Source of the DNA: Pseudomonadota bacterium
GTDB taxonomy: Bacteria; Pseudomonadota; Gammaproteobacteria; Xanthomonadales; Rhodanobacteraceae
Assembly: GCA_018240465.1 (NCBI GenBank)
Contig: JAFEFS010000095.1
Span: forward strand, 1-39,097
DNA length: 39,097 bases
Direction of reading: 5' to 3'
Positions 10,418-19,381 of the stretch are shown piece by piece. The position numbers were made by a program, and so were the translations under genes. The notes under the pieces were generated by a model that searched no databases, had not been told where the DNA came from, and worked only from the letters and a program-made list of their open reading frames with translations. Position 1 is the first letter of the stretch. Each line of letters begins with the position of its first letter.

Positions 10418-11311
10418 TCAGGCCGCCGGCGCGAGCGACCTGCAGCGCGAGCGCGTCAGCGGGCCGAACCGCAGGCGCTCGAACAACGCATCCAGCGTGC
10501 CGTGGTCGGGCAAGCGCCAACGCAGCGATTCGACGCCGCCGTCCGGCAGCGGTGCGTCGAGCGCGATCGCGGCGAGGCGTTGCGACAACAGCGCCTGTTC
10601 ACGGTGTGCCCTGATCTTCGCACAGGTCTGGGCCGCGCCGCGAAAACGCAGATAGGGCACCTCATCGATGCGCGTCAGCAGCGCGTCGAGTGAGTCGAAG
10701 TGGCCGAGCAGCGTCGCCGCGGTTTTCGGCCCCACGCCGGGTACGCCGGGGATGTTGTCCACCGCATCGCCGGTCAGGGCGAGGTAGTCGACGACCTGGT
10801 CGGGGCGCACGCCGAGGCGTTGTTTGACGCCCTGCGCGTCCCAGCGTTCGTTCTTCGAGAAATCCCACTGTTCGTCGTGCAGGCCGACGAGCTGGCCGAA
10901 ATCCTTGTCGGCCGAGACGATCACATTGCGGAAGTTCTGCCTGCGCGACATCTCGACCGCGCTGCCGATGAGGTCATCTGCCTCGTATTGCGCGTCGGCG
11001 AGCACGGTCAGGCCGAGCGCGGCGGCGATCTGCTTGCAGTAGGCGAACTGCAATTTCAGCTCCGGCGGCGGCAGCTCGCGGTTGGCCTTGTACTCGGGAT
11101 AGATCGCGTTGCGAAACGAGGACACCAGCGATTCGTCGAACGCGGCGAGCACATGGGTAGGGCGCGTGCGTTCGAGAAATTCGCAGAGAAAGCGCGTATA
11201 GCCCTGCACCGCATTGACCGGCGCGCCGTCGACGTCGTGGAATTCGTCGGGCAGCGAATGCCACGCACGGAAGACGTACAGGCTCGAATCGATCAGATGC
11301 AGGGTTTGCAT
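10418..11311 (-). CDS. Stand-alone 5'-3' exonuclease / flap endonuclease
   Basis: The 297-residue protein is the 5' nuclease module of DNA polymerase I without a polymerase. It shows HLIDSSLYVFRAW with the first metal aspartate, the YKANR substrate clamp, EADDLIGS, VSADKDFGQLV and the helix-3-turn-helix LTGDAVDNIPGVPGVGPKTA. Metal-binding acidic residues all seem present. It is longer than E. coli Xni (about 250 residues) and keeps the YKANR segment, so it is closer to the Pol I domain. The start at 11311 is chosen because homology begins there, although the frame runs further upstream. It follows the nitroreductase gene after 5 nt and is probably co-transcribed. The role would be removal of RNA primers or flaps. 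Confidence 0.92.
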   Translation of the reverse strand: MQTLHLIDSSLYVFRAWHSLPDEFHDVDGAPVNAVQGYTRFLCEFLERTRPTHVLAAFDESLVSSFRNAIYPEYKANRELPPPELKLQFAYCKQIAAALGLTVLADAQYEADDLIGSAVEMSRRQNFRNVIVSADKDFGQLVGLHDEQWDFSKNERWDAQGVKQRLGVRPDQVVDYLALTGDAVDNIPGVPGVGPKTAATLLGHFDSLDALLTRIDEVPYLRFRGAAQTCAKIRAHREQALLSQRLAAIALDAPLPDGGVESLRWRLPDHGTLDALFERLRFGPLTRSRCRSLAPAA

Positions 11312-11316
11312 CGGGC

Positions 11317-11886
11317 TCACAGCCTCAACTCGCTGACGACGTCCGCCAACACTGGTCGCGGCCCTTCGATCGGGGCTTTCTGCGCCGTGCCGACATGCAC
11401 GAAACCGATCACACGCTCGTTCGCGGCGAGTCCGAGCAACACGGCGGCGTCGCGGTCGTAGGCTGCCCAGCCGGTCAGCCACTGCGCGCCGTAACCCAGC
11501 GCCTGAGCGCCGAGCAGCAGGTTGTAGGCGACGCAGCCGGCGGAAAGGATCTGCTCCTGCGCCGGCACCTTCGGGCGGTGTTCATCGACGCGCACGATCA
11601 CGCAGACGATCAGTGGCGCGAAATTGTAGCGCTCGCGGTCTTTTTCGAGTGTGGCCTCGGGCGCGTCGGGGTCGGTCCGGCGATGGATTGCGGCGAGCGC
11701 CGCACCGAGCTTCGCGCGCATCTCGCCGCGGATCAGCACGAGGCGCGTCGGCATGAGCTTGCCATGGTCGGGCGCGCGGATCGCGGCGGCGAGCAATTGA
11801 TCGCATTGTTCCGGCGTCGGCCCCGGCTCACCGAGTTGGCGCGATGGGACGGATAGACGGCTATTCAGAAAGTCGAGCGTCGGCAT
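11317..11886 (-). CDS. Nitroreductase family protein (YdjA-like)
   Basis: This 189-residue FMN-dependent oxidoreductase resembles E. coli YdjA. It opens LDFLNSRLSVPS.QLGEPGPT, then has AAIRAPDHGKLMPTR, which corresponds to the FMN-binding RAPDH segment of YdjA, APLIVCVIVRVDEHRPKVPAQEQILSAG, and a closing VIGFVHVGT. Minimal-size nitroreductases of this kind act as dimers using NAD(P)H, and the physiological substrate is usually unknown. The ATG at 11886 begins the homologous part, since the open frame upstream is a shadow of pntAA. It lies 5 nt ahead of the 5' nuclease gene and is divergent from pntAA across 129 nt. Confidence 0.9.
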   Translation of the reverse strand: MPTLDFLNSRLSVPSRQLGEPGPTPEQCDQLLAAAIRAPDHGKLMPTRLVLIRGEMRAKLGAALAAIHRRTDPDAPEATLEKDRERYNFAPLIVCVIVRVDEHRPKVPAQEQILSAGCVAYNLLLGAQALGYGAQWLTGWAAYDRDAAVLLGLAANERVIGFVHVGTAQKAPIEGPRPVLADVVSELRL

Positions 11887-12015
11887 GTCGGAAAAAGTAG
11901 TTTGGTTTCGGATCCCGGAATTCGAGGCGCAGGATAGCACTCGTCCAAATGGCGTATGGCGCCAGCCCCCAAGCTCGGCTAGGATGCGGATTCGGCAGTC
12001 ATCGGGGATTTGCGC

Positions 12016-13155
12016 ATGAGCATCACGATCAGCGCGGTACGCGAGACCGCGCCGGGCGAACGCCGCGTGGCGTTGACGCCGGACGTGGCGAAGAAACTGA
12101 AAGCAAGGCAGGTCGATCTCGTCATCGAACACGACGCCGGCAAGGCGGCGAGTTTCCCCGATGCTGCGTTCAAGGATGTCGAAGTCGTGCCCGACGCGCG
12201 CAGCGCGCTGGCGAAGGCGGACGTGCTGCTCAGCGTGCAGCCGCCGACGCTCGAGGAGATAGCCACGCTCAAGCCCGGCACGGTCACGATCGGCTACCTG
12301 CAGCCGCATCTCGCGCCCGAGCGCATCAAGGCGCTGCGCGATGCGAAGATCACGAGTTTCGCGATGGAACTCTTGCCGCGCACGACGCGCGCGCAGGCGA
12401 TGGACGTGCTGTCCTCGCAGGCCAACATCGCCGGTTACAAGGCCGTGCTGATCGCGGCCGAGGCCAGCCCGAAGTTCTTCCCGATGCTGACCACCGCGGC
12501 CGGCACGGTGCGGCCGTCCAAAGCGCTGATCGTCGGCGCCGGCGTCGCCGGCCTGCAGGCGATCGCCACCGCGCGCCGCCTCGGCGCGCAGGTCGAAGGC
12601 TTCGACGTGCGCCCGGAGACGAAGGAGCAGATCCAGTCGCTCGGTGCCAAGTACGTCGAGCTCGGCGTCAGCGCCGCGGGCGCGGGCGGCTACGCGCGCG
12701 AGCTTACCGCCGAAGAACGCGCCCAGCAGCAGGCCGCGCTGGCCGAACACATCAAGGGTGTCGACGTGATCGTCACCACGGCCGCCGTGCCGGGACGCAA
12801 GGCGCCGCGCATCATCAGCGCCGACATGGTGCGCGGCATGAAGGCCGGCTCGGTCATCGTCGACATCGCCGCCGAGACCGGAGGCAACTGCGAGCTGACC
12901 GAAGCGGGCAAGAGCATCGTCACCGACAACGGCGTGACCATCATCGGCCCGGTCAACCTCGCCGCGACCGCGCCGATCCACGCGAGCGAGCTGTACGCGA
13001 AGAACCTGTACAACTTCCTCGAACTGTCGATCACCAAGGAGGGCGACCTCAACCTCGACTGGAACGACGAACTGATCGCCAAAACCTGCGTGACGCACGC
13101 GGGCGAAATCAAACACGAGCTGACCAAGCAGCTTGTCGAAGGAGCGCAGCCATGA
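12016..13155 (+). CDS. pntAA: NAD(P) transhydrogenase subunit alpha part 1 (NAD-binding domain I)
   Basis: This is the soluble NAD(H)-binding domain of the proton-translocating transhydrogenase, which drives NADPH formation at the inner membrane. The 379-residue protein has the alanine-dehydrogenase-like N-terminus (VRETAPGERRVALTPDV) and a Rossmann fold with LIVGAGVAGLQAIATARRLGA. It also has the RQD-loop region TTAAVPGRKAPRI and VIVDIAAETGGNCELT. The start at 12016 has GGGG at 12004-12007 at good spacing. In E. coli domains I and IIa are one chain. Here the chain is split and the next gene overlaps by 4 nt (ATGA), a common arrangement in other proteobacteria. Confidence 0.95.
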   Translation: MSITISAVRETAPGERRVALTPDVAKKLKARQVDLVIEHDAGKAASFPDAAFKDVEVVPDARSALAKADVLLSVQPPTLEEIATLKPGTVTIGYLQPHLAPERIKALRDAKITSFAMELLPRTTRAQAMDVLSSQANIAGYKAVLIAAEASPKFFPMLTTAAGTVRPSKALIVGAGVAGLQAIATARRLGAQVEGFDVRPETKEQIQSLGAKYVELGVSAAGAGGYARELTAEERAQQQAALAEHIKGVDVIVTTAAVPGRKAPRIISADMVRGMKAGSVIVDIAAETGGNCELTEAGKSIVTDNGVTIIGPVNLAATAPIHASELYAKNLYNFLELSITKEGDLNLDWNDELIAKTCVTHAGEIKHELTKQLVEGAQP

Positions 13156-13462
13156 TCGACGGATTCCTCGCGCTGTACCTGTTCATGCTCGCCGCCTTCA
13201 CCGGCCACGAGATCATCTCGCGCGTGCCGGTGATCCTGCACACGCCGCTGATGTCCGGCTCGAACTTCGTCCACGGCATCGTCCTCGTCGGCGCGATGAT
13301 CGCGCTCGGCGAAGCGACGACCTGGTGGCAGCAGGTGATCGGCTTCGTCGGCGTGTTCCTCGGCGCGGGCAACGCGGCCGGCGGCTACGTCGTCACCGAG
13401 CGCATGCTCGAGATGTTCAAGTCGTCGAAGAAGCCGGCGGCGGCCGGCGAGGGGGGCAAGTA

Positions 13463-13463
<1 letters not shown>
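13152..13463 (+). CDS. pntAB: NAD(P) transhydrogenase subunit alpha part 2 (membrane domain IIa)
   Basis: The 103-residue subunit supplies part of the proton channel. It has three or four hydrophobic segments, including GFLALYLFMLAAFTGHEII, HGIVLVGAMIALG and WWQQVIGFVGVFLGAGNAAG, followed by the conserved GGYVVTERMLEMF and a basic tail. VPVILHTPLMSGSN is the family signature loop. Its ATG overlaps the pntAA stop as ATGA, and its TAA stop shares one base with the pntB start (TAATG), so the three genes are tightly coupled. Confidence 0.95.
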
Positions 13464-14896
<1,433 letters not shown>

Positions 14897-14935
14897 ATGG
14901 TGTAGGAGGCGTCCGCCCTTCTTGCGAGTCGAGTC

Positions 14936-15352
14936 ATGAAGATCGGAGAACTCACATCATTTGGCCACAATGTCGCAGATTCGCTGGCAAGCGGAATTTG
15001 CTTCATGGTCGGCATATATTCGGTGGATACCCATGGCGAGGCAGCCGCTTCGTTAGAAGGACATATCGTCGTAGATTTCAAAGCAGGCTCAACATCTGGT
15101 AGCCCAGTCTCTGCGAATTTAGGAAACGCTATTCGGTGCTACGCGGAGTTGCTTCCCGAGCTCGCCAACCGGCACGGTTTAGACTCATCAGAGATCAAAA
15201 TCCTCTCGGCCAGGTTCGGTACCGACCCCGTCGCTGGCCCTCATTTTTCCGTCACCGTTGAGGCTTCAGATGGGAGGCGGTCCATTGATCAGTACACAGG
15301 CGTTCCGGGCAGGCGTTTTAGTAGGCCGCGTAGGAACACACATTCCGCCTGA
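14936..15352 (+). CDS. Orphan protein of unknown function, cassette-like and compositionally foreign
   Basis: The 138-residue soluble protein has no signal peptide, membrane segment or recognised domain. Characteristic strings are FGHNVADSLASGICFMVG, AAASLEGHIVVDF, LGNAIRCYAELLPELANRHG and a C-terminal DQYTGVPGRRFSRPRR. Hand counts on three 60-base stretches give 50, 45 and 60% GC, against about 65% for the neighbours, and AT-ending codons are frequent. The stop codon lies inside GCCTGACAATTC, very like the start of an integron attC site, as is usual for cassette genes. GTTGATG flanks it at 14873 and 15388. It was probably acquired by transfer. The start at 14936 has only a weak ribosome-binding site. 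Confidence 0.65.
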   Translation: MKIGELTSFGHNVADSLASGICFMVGIYSVDTHGEAAASLEGHIVVDFKAGSTSGSPVSANLGNAIRCYAELLPELANRHGLDSSEIKILSARFGTDPVAGPHFSVTVEASDGRRSIDQYTGVPGRRFSRPRRNTHSA

Positions 15353-15425
15353 CAATTCCGGCCGAATGCCTTCGCTACGCGCTTAGTGTTGATGTGCCCA
15401 AGCTAAGCGCGCAAGCTAACGGCCG
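15347..15425. repeat. attC-like, imperfectly palindromic sequence after the orphan gene
   Basis: GCCTGACAATTC (15347-15358) differs by one base in its core from CTAACAATTC, the opening of many class 1 integron attC sites. After it come GGCCGAATGCC, TTCGC and CGCTTAG, in the order of the attC elements GCCGA, TTCGC and CGGCTTA. Nested palindromes follow: CGGCCG at 15359-15364 and 15420-15425, and GCGCTTAG / CTAAGCGC at 15379-15386 and 15403-15410. A clean GTTRRRY core site is missing, GTTGATG at 15388 being the nearest. The right arms lie in the 3' end of the convergent membrane gene. It may be a decayed attC or only a convergent terminator. Confidence 0.4.
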
Positions 15426-15852
15426 AGGTGACCGCGCCTGTCAGTATCGCTAGCACCAACGCGACCCAATCCGACGCGCGCAAATTCGCCCAGGCGATAT
15501 CGAAGGTCAGGCCGAAGCCGGCCTTGAACAACGCTTCGCGCAGCGACAGCCCCATCGAGTCAGCGATGCGCACGGCGCCGAACAGGTATTGCGCGTAGGC
15601 GAAGGCGATCAGCACCGCGAGCAGCGTGCAGACGATCGCCACGCTTCCGCGATAGCCCTGCCAGCGCGCGGACGCGGCGAGCACGATCGCGATCGGCACG
15701 ATCCAGAATTGCGCGAACCACGGCAGCCAAAGCGAGAGAAAACACCAGGCGACGCCTCCGGCCATGCCGCCGAGCAGGGCGGAGACGAGGATCGCGATGG
15801 CGCCGGGCGCGGCGCGGTTCGATGCATTTGAAACGGAAGGATTCGCTGACAT
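15403..15852 (-). CDS. Small multi-pass membrane protein of unknown function
   Basis: The 149-residue protein has a short polar N-terminus and about four hydrophobic helices: AIAILVSALLGGMAGGVAWCFLSLWL, FWIVPIAIVLAAS, VAIVCTLLAVLIAFAYAQYLF and WVALVLAILTGAVTSAVS. No motif tells its function. The ATG at 15852 is preferred, since the frame opens further upstream but without a convincing start. It is convergent with the orphan gene and divergent from the GH39 gene, whose operator-like site lies about 110 nt upstream of this start. Its last codons form one arm of the palindrome described at 15347-15425. Confidence 0.7.
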   Translation of the reverse strand: MSANPSVSNASNRAAPGAIAILVSALLGGMAGGVAWCFLSLWLPWFAQFWIVPIAIVLAASARWQGYRGSVAIVCTLLAVLIAFAYAQYLFGAVRIADSMGLSLREALFKAGFGLTFDIAWANLRASDWVALVLAILTGAVTSAVSLRA

Positions 15853-15961
15853 CGGATGATCTGTGTTGGGTTCGCCGCAATTATCCAGCGAATCGCACCA
15901 GCGCGTCGCGCCCGCGGAAACGGGATTCGGTCGCATGGAAAGAGCATCGCTATGACGCCAA

Positions 15962-15975
15962 TGTAAACGTTTTCA
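15962..15975. promoter_or_regulatory. LacI/GalR-type operator upstream of the GH39 gene
   Basis: TGTAAACGTTTTCA matches the LacI-family consensus TGWAARCGYTTWCA at every position and is palindromic at 12 of 14 bases around a central CG. It lies 93 nt before the GH39 start. Such sites usually bind a sugar-responsive repressor. No LacI-family gene is in the window, so the regulator must be encoded elsewhere. Confidence 0.65.
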
Positions 15976-15998
15976 TCACATTGTTTAGCTGCTACGCT
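15970..15998 (+). promoter_or_regulatory. Possible sigma-70 promoter for the GH39 gene
   Basis: TTTTCA (15970-15975) and TACGCT (15993-15998) are 17 nt apart, with four and three matches to the -35 and -10 hexamers. The -35 overlaps the LacI-type operator, which would fit repression by occlusion. This is a weak sequence call made plausible by the operator. Confidence 0.35.
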
Positions 15999-16068
15999 AC
16001 GACCATCGCGACTGTCGGACGGCAGGCCGGCGAACGAGTACGCAATCAGAACAAGTCGGGGAGTAGCC

Positions 16069-17601
16069 ATGAAGAATTCCACGGGTGCATCGAAACTCAT
16101 GCTTGGCCTGTTGTCGCTCGCGCTCGCCGCAGCGTCGCCAGCATTGTTTGCGCAGATGGTCGAAATCGACGCCGCGGCGAAGGCGCGCGCGTTCCCGCAT
16201 TTCTGGGAGCAGAGCTTCGGCTCGGGCCGCGCGATCCTCGCGCTGCGCGATTCGTATCGCCAGGACATCCGTACGGTGAAGGCGGCGACCGATTTCAAGT
16301 ACGTGCGCTTCCACAACATCTTCCACGACGAAGTCGGCATCTACGACGAGGACGCGCAGGGCAAGGCCGTCTACAACTGGACCTACGTCGACCAGATCTA
16401 CGACGGCCTGCTCGCCGACGGCGTGAAGCCGTTCATCGAGTTGTCGTTCATGCCGAAGAAGCTCGCCTCCGCCGAGTTCTGGCATCCGTTCTGGTATCAC
16501 CCGAACATCTCCGAGCCGAAGGACTATGCGAAGTGGGACGCGCTGATCCAGGCGTTCGCGAAGCACCTGATCGAGCGCTACGGCATCGACGAAGTCGCGA
16601 GCTGGTACTTCGAGGTGTGGAACGAGCCGAACATCGGCTTCTGGGCCGGGTTCCCGCCGCAGAGAACCTATTGGACTCTGTACGACCACACCGCGCTCGC
16701 GCTCAAGGGCGTGGACAAACGTCTGCGCGTCGGTGGACCGTCGACCGCGCAGGCGGCGTGGGTCGCCGAGTTCATCAAGCATTGCAAGGATAAAAATATA
16801 CCTTTTGATTTCGCCTCGACCCACGTTTATGGCAACGACACCGCCGACAACGTATTCGGCACGAACGAGGCCATTCCGCGCGACAAGATGGTCTGCCGTG
16901 CGGTGAAGAAGGTGCACGAGGAAATCAAGAAATCGTCTGCGCCGAACACGCCGCTGATCTGGAGCGAGTTCAACGCCGCCTACGACAACACCCCGCAGGT
17001 GACCGACTCGACCTACATGGGGCCGTGGATGGCCTCGACCATCGCGCAGTGCGACGGCCTCGTCGACATCATGTCGTACTGGTCGTTCTCCGACGTGTTC
17101 GAGGAGCAGGGTGTGGTCAAGACGCCGTTTTACGGCGGCTTCGGCCTGATCGCCGCGGACAACCTGCCCAAGCCCGCGTACAACGCGTTCAAACTGCTGC
17201 ACAGACTCGGCGACCAGCGCATCGCAGTGCCATCCGACTCGGTGCTGGCGACGCGCACGAAGGACGGTGCGCTCGTGCTGGCGGCGTGGAACTACGCGCC
17301 GAGTGGCCTTGACCAAGCCGCCGACAAGGCCGACAAGGCGAAGACCGCACCGGTCACCCTGACCTTCAAATTCAGGAACTCGAAGGCGACGACCGCGCAG
17401 ATTTCGCGCGTCGACCGCGAGCACGGCGACCTGCGTCCGGCCTACGAGAAGATGGGCTCACCGCGCTATCCGACCATCGCGCAGCAGAAGGAATTGCGCA
17501 AGGCGGCCGAATTGCCCGCTGCCGAATCGGTCGCGATCAAGGACGGCACGCTGACGATCACGCTGCCGCCGCAGGGCCTGGCGTTGATCGAGGTGAAGTG
17601 A
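16069..17601 (+). CDS. GH39-family glycoside hydrolase (beta-xylosidase-like), exported
   Basis: The 510-residue protein has a signal peptide (to about Ala28, SPALFA-Q) and a TIM-barrel catalytic domain of glycoside hydrolase family 39. The acid/base is Glu186 in YFEVWNEPNIGFW and the nucleophile is Glu300 in LIWSEFNA. YVRFHNIFHDEVG, PFIELSFMPK and STHVYGND are further GH39 landmarks. GH39 enzymes act mainly on beta-xylosides, sometimes on other glycosides, with retention of configuration. A C-terminal beta-domain (from about 390) ends the chain. GGGGAG at 16058-16063 supports the start. A LacI-type operator upstream suggests induction by sugar. A 30-base patch at 16781-16810 is only about 23% GC and uses the rare Ile codon ATA. 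Confidence 0.92.
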   Translation: MKNSTGASKLMLGLLSLALAAASPALFAQMVEIDAAAKARAFPHFWEQSFGSGRAILALRDSYRQDIRTVKAATDFKYVRFHNIFHDEVGIYDEDAQGKAVYNWTYVDQIYDGLLADGVKPFIELSFMPKKLASAEFWHPFWYHPNISEPKDYAKWDALIQAFAKHLIERYGIDEVASWYFEVWNEPNIGFWAGFPPQRTYWTLYDHTALALKGVDKRLRVGGPSTAQAAWVAEFIKHCKDKNIPFDFASTHVYGNDTADNVFGTNEAIPRDKMVCRAVKKVHEEIKKSSAPNTPLIWSEFNAAYDNTPQVTDSTYMGPWMASTIAQCDGLVDIMSYWSFSDVFEEQGVVKTPFYGGFGLIAADNLPKPAYNAFKLLHRLGDQRIAVPSDSVLATRTKDGALVLAAWNYAPSGLDQAADKADKAKTAPVTLTFKFRNSKATTAQISRVDREHGDLRPAYEKMGSPRYPTIAQQKELRKAAELPAAESVAIKDGTLTITLPPQGLALIEVK

Positions 17602-17606
17602 TGTTC

Positions 17607-17636
17607 GCCTGCCTTCTCCCATCAGGGGAGGCAGGC
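17607..17636. terminator. Hairpin between convergent GH39 and GNAT genes
   Basis: GCCTGCCT (17607-17614) pairs with AGGCAGGC (17629-17636), and CCC/GGG extends the stem inside around ATCA. It sits in the 39-nt gap between two convergent genes and probably ends both transcripts, although neither strand has a T-tract. Confidence 0.45.
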
Positions 17637-17640
17637 AAAG

Positions 17641-18234
17641 CTATCGCGGCCGCGCCATCTGCCATTCGAGGTGCGCCTTCACCGTCGGCCATTCGGCGGC
17701 GACAATGCTGTAGACGCAGGTATCGCGCAGCGCGCCGTTGGTGTAGTGCTGATGACTGCGCAGGATGCCGTCGAGCCTGGCACCGAGGCGCTCGATCGCG
17801 CGCCGGCTCTGGAAATTGACCGAGCCGGTGCGGAATTCGACCGCGATGCAGTCGAGATCCTCGAACGCGTGGCGCAGCATCAGGTATTTGCACTCGGTGT
17901 TGATGCCGGTGCGCTGCGCGCTCCGCGCATACCAGGTGCTGCCGATCTCGACGCGACGGTTCTCCGCATCGACGTTCATGTAGCTGGTCGCGCCGACGAT
18001 CTTGTTCCTCGTCTTGTCGACGATGACGAACGGCAGCATGCTGCCACGCTCGCGCAGGCCGAGGCGGCGCTGGATGTCCGCCTGCATGCCTTCGGGGGAG
18101 GGCACCTTGGTGTACCAGAGATTCCACAGTTCGCCGTCGCGGACGACGTCGACGAGCGCGTCGTGGTGCGCGAGGGCCAGTGGCGCGACGTCGACATGCT
18201 CGCCTTGCAGCGCGATCGTAGGGGGCCAGATCAT
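17641..18234 (-). CDS. GNAT acetyltransferase, RimJ/RimL-like
   Basis: The 197-residue protein belongs to the GNAT_3 (RimJ/RimL-type) acetyltransferases, which use acetyl-CoA to acetylate N-termini or small amines. Family strings are LQGEHVDVAPLALAHHDAL, IVDKTRNKIVGATSYMNVD, RRVEIGSTWYA, TECKYLMLRHAFEDL and the late NFQSRRAIERLGARLDGILR. The ATG at 18234 has AGGA 9 nt upstream. The longer open frame to 18294 overlaps the next gene and lacks homology. It is the last gene of the minus-strand set that starts at 19828, 56 nt after the second GNAT gene. The acceptor substrate cannot be named. Confidence 0.88.
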   Translation of the reverse strand: MIWPPTIALQGEHVDVAPLALAHHDALVDVVRDGELWNLWYTKVPSPEGMQADIQRRLGLRERGSMLPFVIVDKTRNKIVGATSYMNVDAENRRVEIGSTWYARSAQRTGINTECKYLMLRHAFEDLDCIAVEFRTGSVNFQSRRAIERLGARLDGILRSHQHYTNGALRDTCVYSIVAAEWPTVKAHLEWQMARPR

Positions 18235-18290
18235 GGTGGCTCGTCCTTTTTCAAGTGAGGGCGGATTCGCGCGTGGCATGTGCAGCCTGG

Positions 18291-18740
18291 TCACAGCGGC
18301 AGATGGTATTCGAGGAATCCGGTTTCGCGCTTCCAGCCAAGCGATTCGTAAAGATGCTGCGCGGCGACGTTGTCGGTCGCGGTGCTCAGCGACATCGACG
18401 CGGCGCCGTTCGCGCGCGCGAAGTCGGCCGCCGCGGTCAGCAATCGCGCGCCGATGCCGTGCTTGCGCGCCGTCGGCACGACGAACAGGTCGTTGAGCAG
18501 GTAGCTGCGCGCGCAGCGCACGGAACTGAAAACCGGATAGAGCTGGGTGAAACCGAGCGCCGCGCCGTCGCCGTCCAACGCAAGCAAGATTACCGACTCG
18601 TGATGGGCGAAGCGCTCGCGCAAAAATACGCGCGCGCGATCGAGGTCGTGCGCTTGTGCGTAGAACTGCCGGTAGGCGTCGAACAGCGGCGTGACCACGT
18701 CGAGATCATGGATGGTGGCCTGGCGGAGGGTGAATGTCAT
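18291..18740 (-). CDS. GNAT family N-acetyltransferase
   Basis: This 149-residue single-domain GNAT enzyme shows LRQATIHDLDVVTPLFDAYRQFY at the start. The acetyl-CoA loop ARKHGIGARLL is near residues 91-101, and the closing NVAAQHLYESLGWKRETGF is typical of motif B. The start ATG overlaps the stop of the upstream paiB gene by 4 nt (ATGA), so the two proteins are translationally coupled. In Bacillus subtilis paiA, a polyamine acetyltransferase, and paiB also form a pair. This enzyme is not an obvious PaiA, so a polyamine substrate is only a suggestion. Confidence 0.88.
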   Translation of the reverse strand: MTFTLRQATIHDLDVVTPLFDAYRQFYAQAHDLDRARVFLRERFAHHESVILLALDGDGAALGFTQLYPVFSSVRCARSYLLNDLFVVPTARKHGIGARLLTAAADFARANGAASMSLSTATDNVAAQHLYESLGWKRETGFLEYHLPL

Positions 18741-19375
18741 TGCGGCTCCCGCTCGCGCACGACCTGTGCCATGGCTGCGGCGGCGCAGGTGCCGCGTTTG
18801 CGCAGCCCTTCGATCACCCCTTCGCGATTCGCGGCTGGATGGTTCTGGCTGGCTTTCCACTTTCCTTCCAGCCGCGTGATTTGCAGTTCGATGCCGACGA
18901 TGCCGCGCAGCAGTGTTTCGATGTAGTCGGGCGGAGCGTCGGCGATCTTCCACGGCACGGCCTCGCCCGCCTCGTGCTCGGTGACGAGTTCCTCCAGGTG
19001 CGCACGCAGCCATTGCGCGTCGTCGATCGCGCGCAACCTGCCGTGGGCATGGACCGTCACGTAGTTCCACGTCGGCACGGCCTTGCCGTCCGCGCGTTTT
19101 CCCGGATACCAGCCCGGTGTGATGTAGGCGTCGGGGCCGCGGAAGATCGCGAGTGCCGGAATGCCCGCGCCGCAGGCACGCCACAACGGATTCGCGCGCG
19201 CCACGTGGCCGCGCAGCGTGCCTGCCGCGCTGGCGGTCGCGTCCAGGTACAGCGGGATGTGGTTGGCATCGAGTCCGTCGTCGCGGGCGATGACCACGGC
19301 GGCGAGCGGATGCGCACGCATCAGCGCGTGCAGCGGGGCGGGTGCGTTTTCGGCGAAGGCGGGGGGAATGAACAT
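18737..19375 (-). CDS. PaiB-like FMN-binding protein
   Basis: The 212-residue protein belongs to the PaiB family, a split-barrel flavin-binding fold named for a B. subtilis negative regulator of sporulation and degradative enzymes. It shows the family start MFIPPAFAE, IPLYLD, GTLRGHVARANPLW, FRGPDAYITPGWYPGK, VPTWNYVTVHAHGRL, and then WKIADAPPDYIETLLRGIVGIE. These cover the conserved HVARANPxW and PTWNY motifs. Molecular function in gammaproteobacteria is uncertain. It lies 6 nt after the AhpD-like gene and overlaps the GNAT gene downstream by 4 nt. Confidence 0.92.
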   Translation of the reverse strand: MFIPPAFAENAPAPLHALMRAHPLAAVVIARDDGLDANHIPLYLDATASAAGTLRGHVARANPLWRACGAGIPALAIFRGPDAYITPGWYPGKRADGKAVPTWNYVTVHAHGRLRAIDDAQWLRAHLEELVTEHEAGEAVPWKIADAPPDYIETLLRGIVGIELQITRLEGKWKASQNHPAANREGVIEGLRKRGTCAAAAMAQVVREREPQ

Positions 19376-19381
19376 GGTCGG

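Noticed and set aside
8733..10520. 595-codon minus-strand open frame opposite the propeller lipoprotein
   Set aside because: The plus-strand product has a signal peptide, lipobox and blade-like repeats. The opposite frame has no recognisable domain.
15403..15410. Intrinsic terminator formed by GCGCTTAG/CTAAGCGC
   Set aside because: The loop is 16 nt and no T-tract follows on either strand, so an ordinary terminator is not supported.
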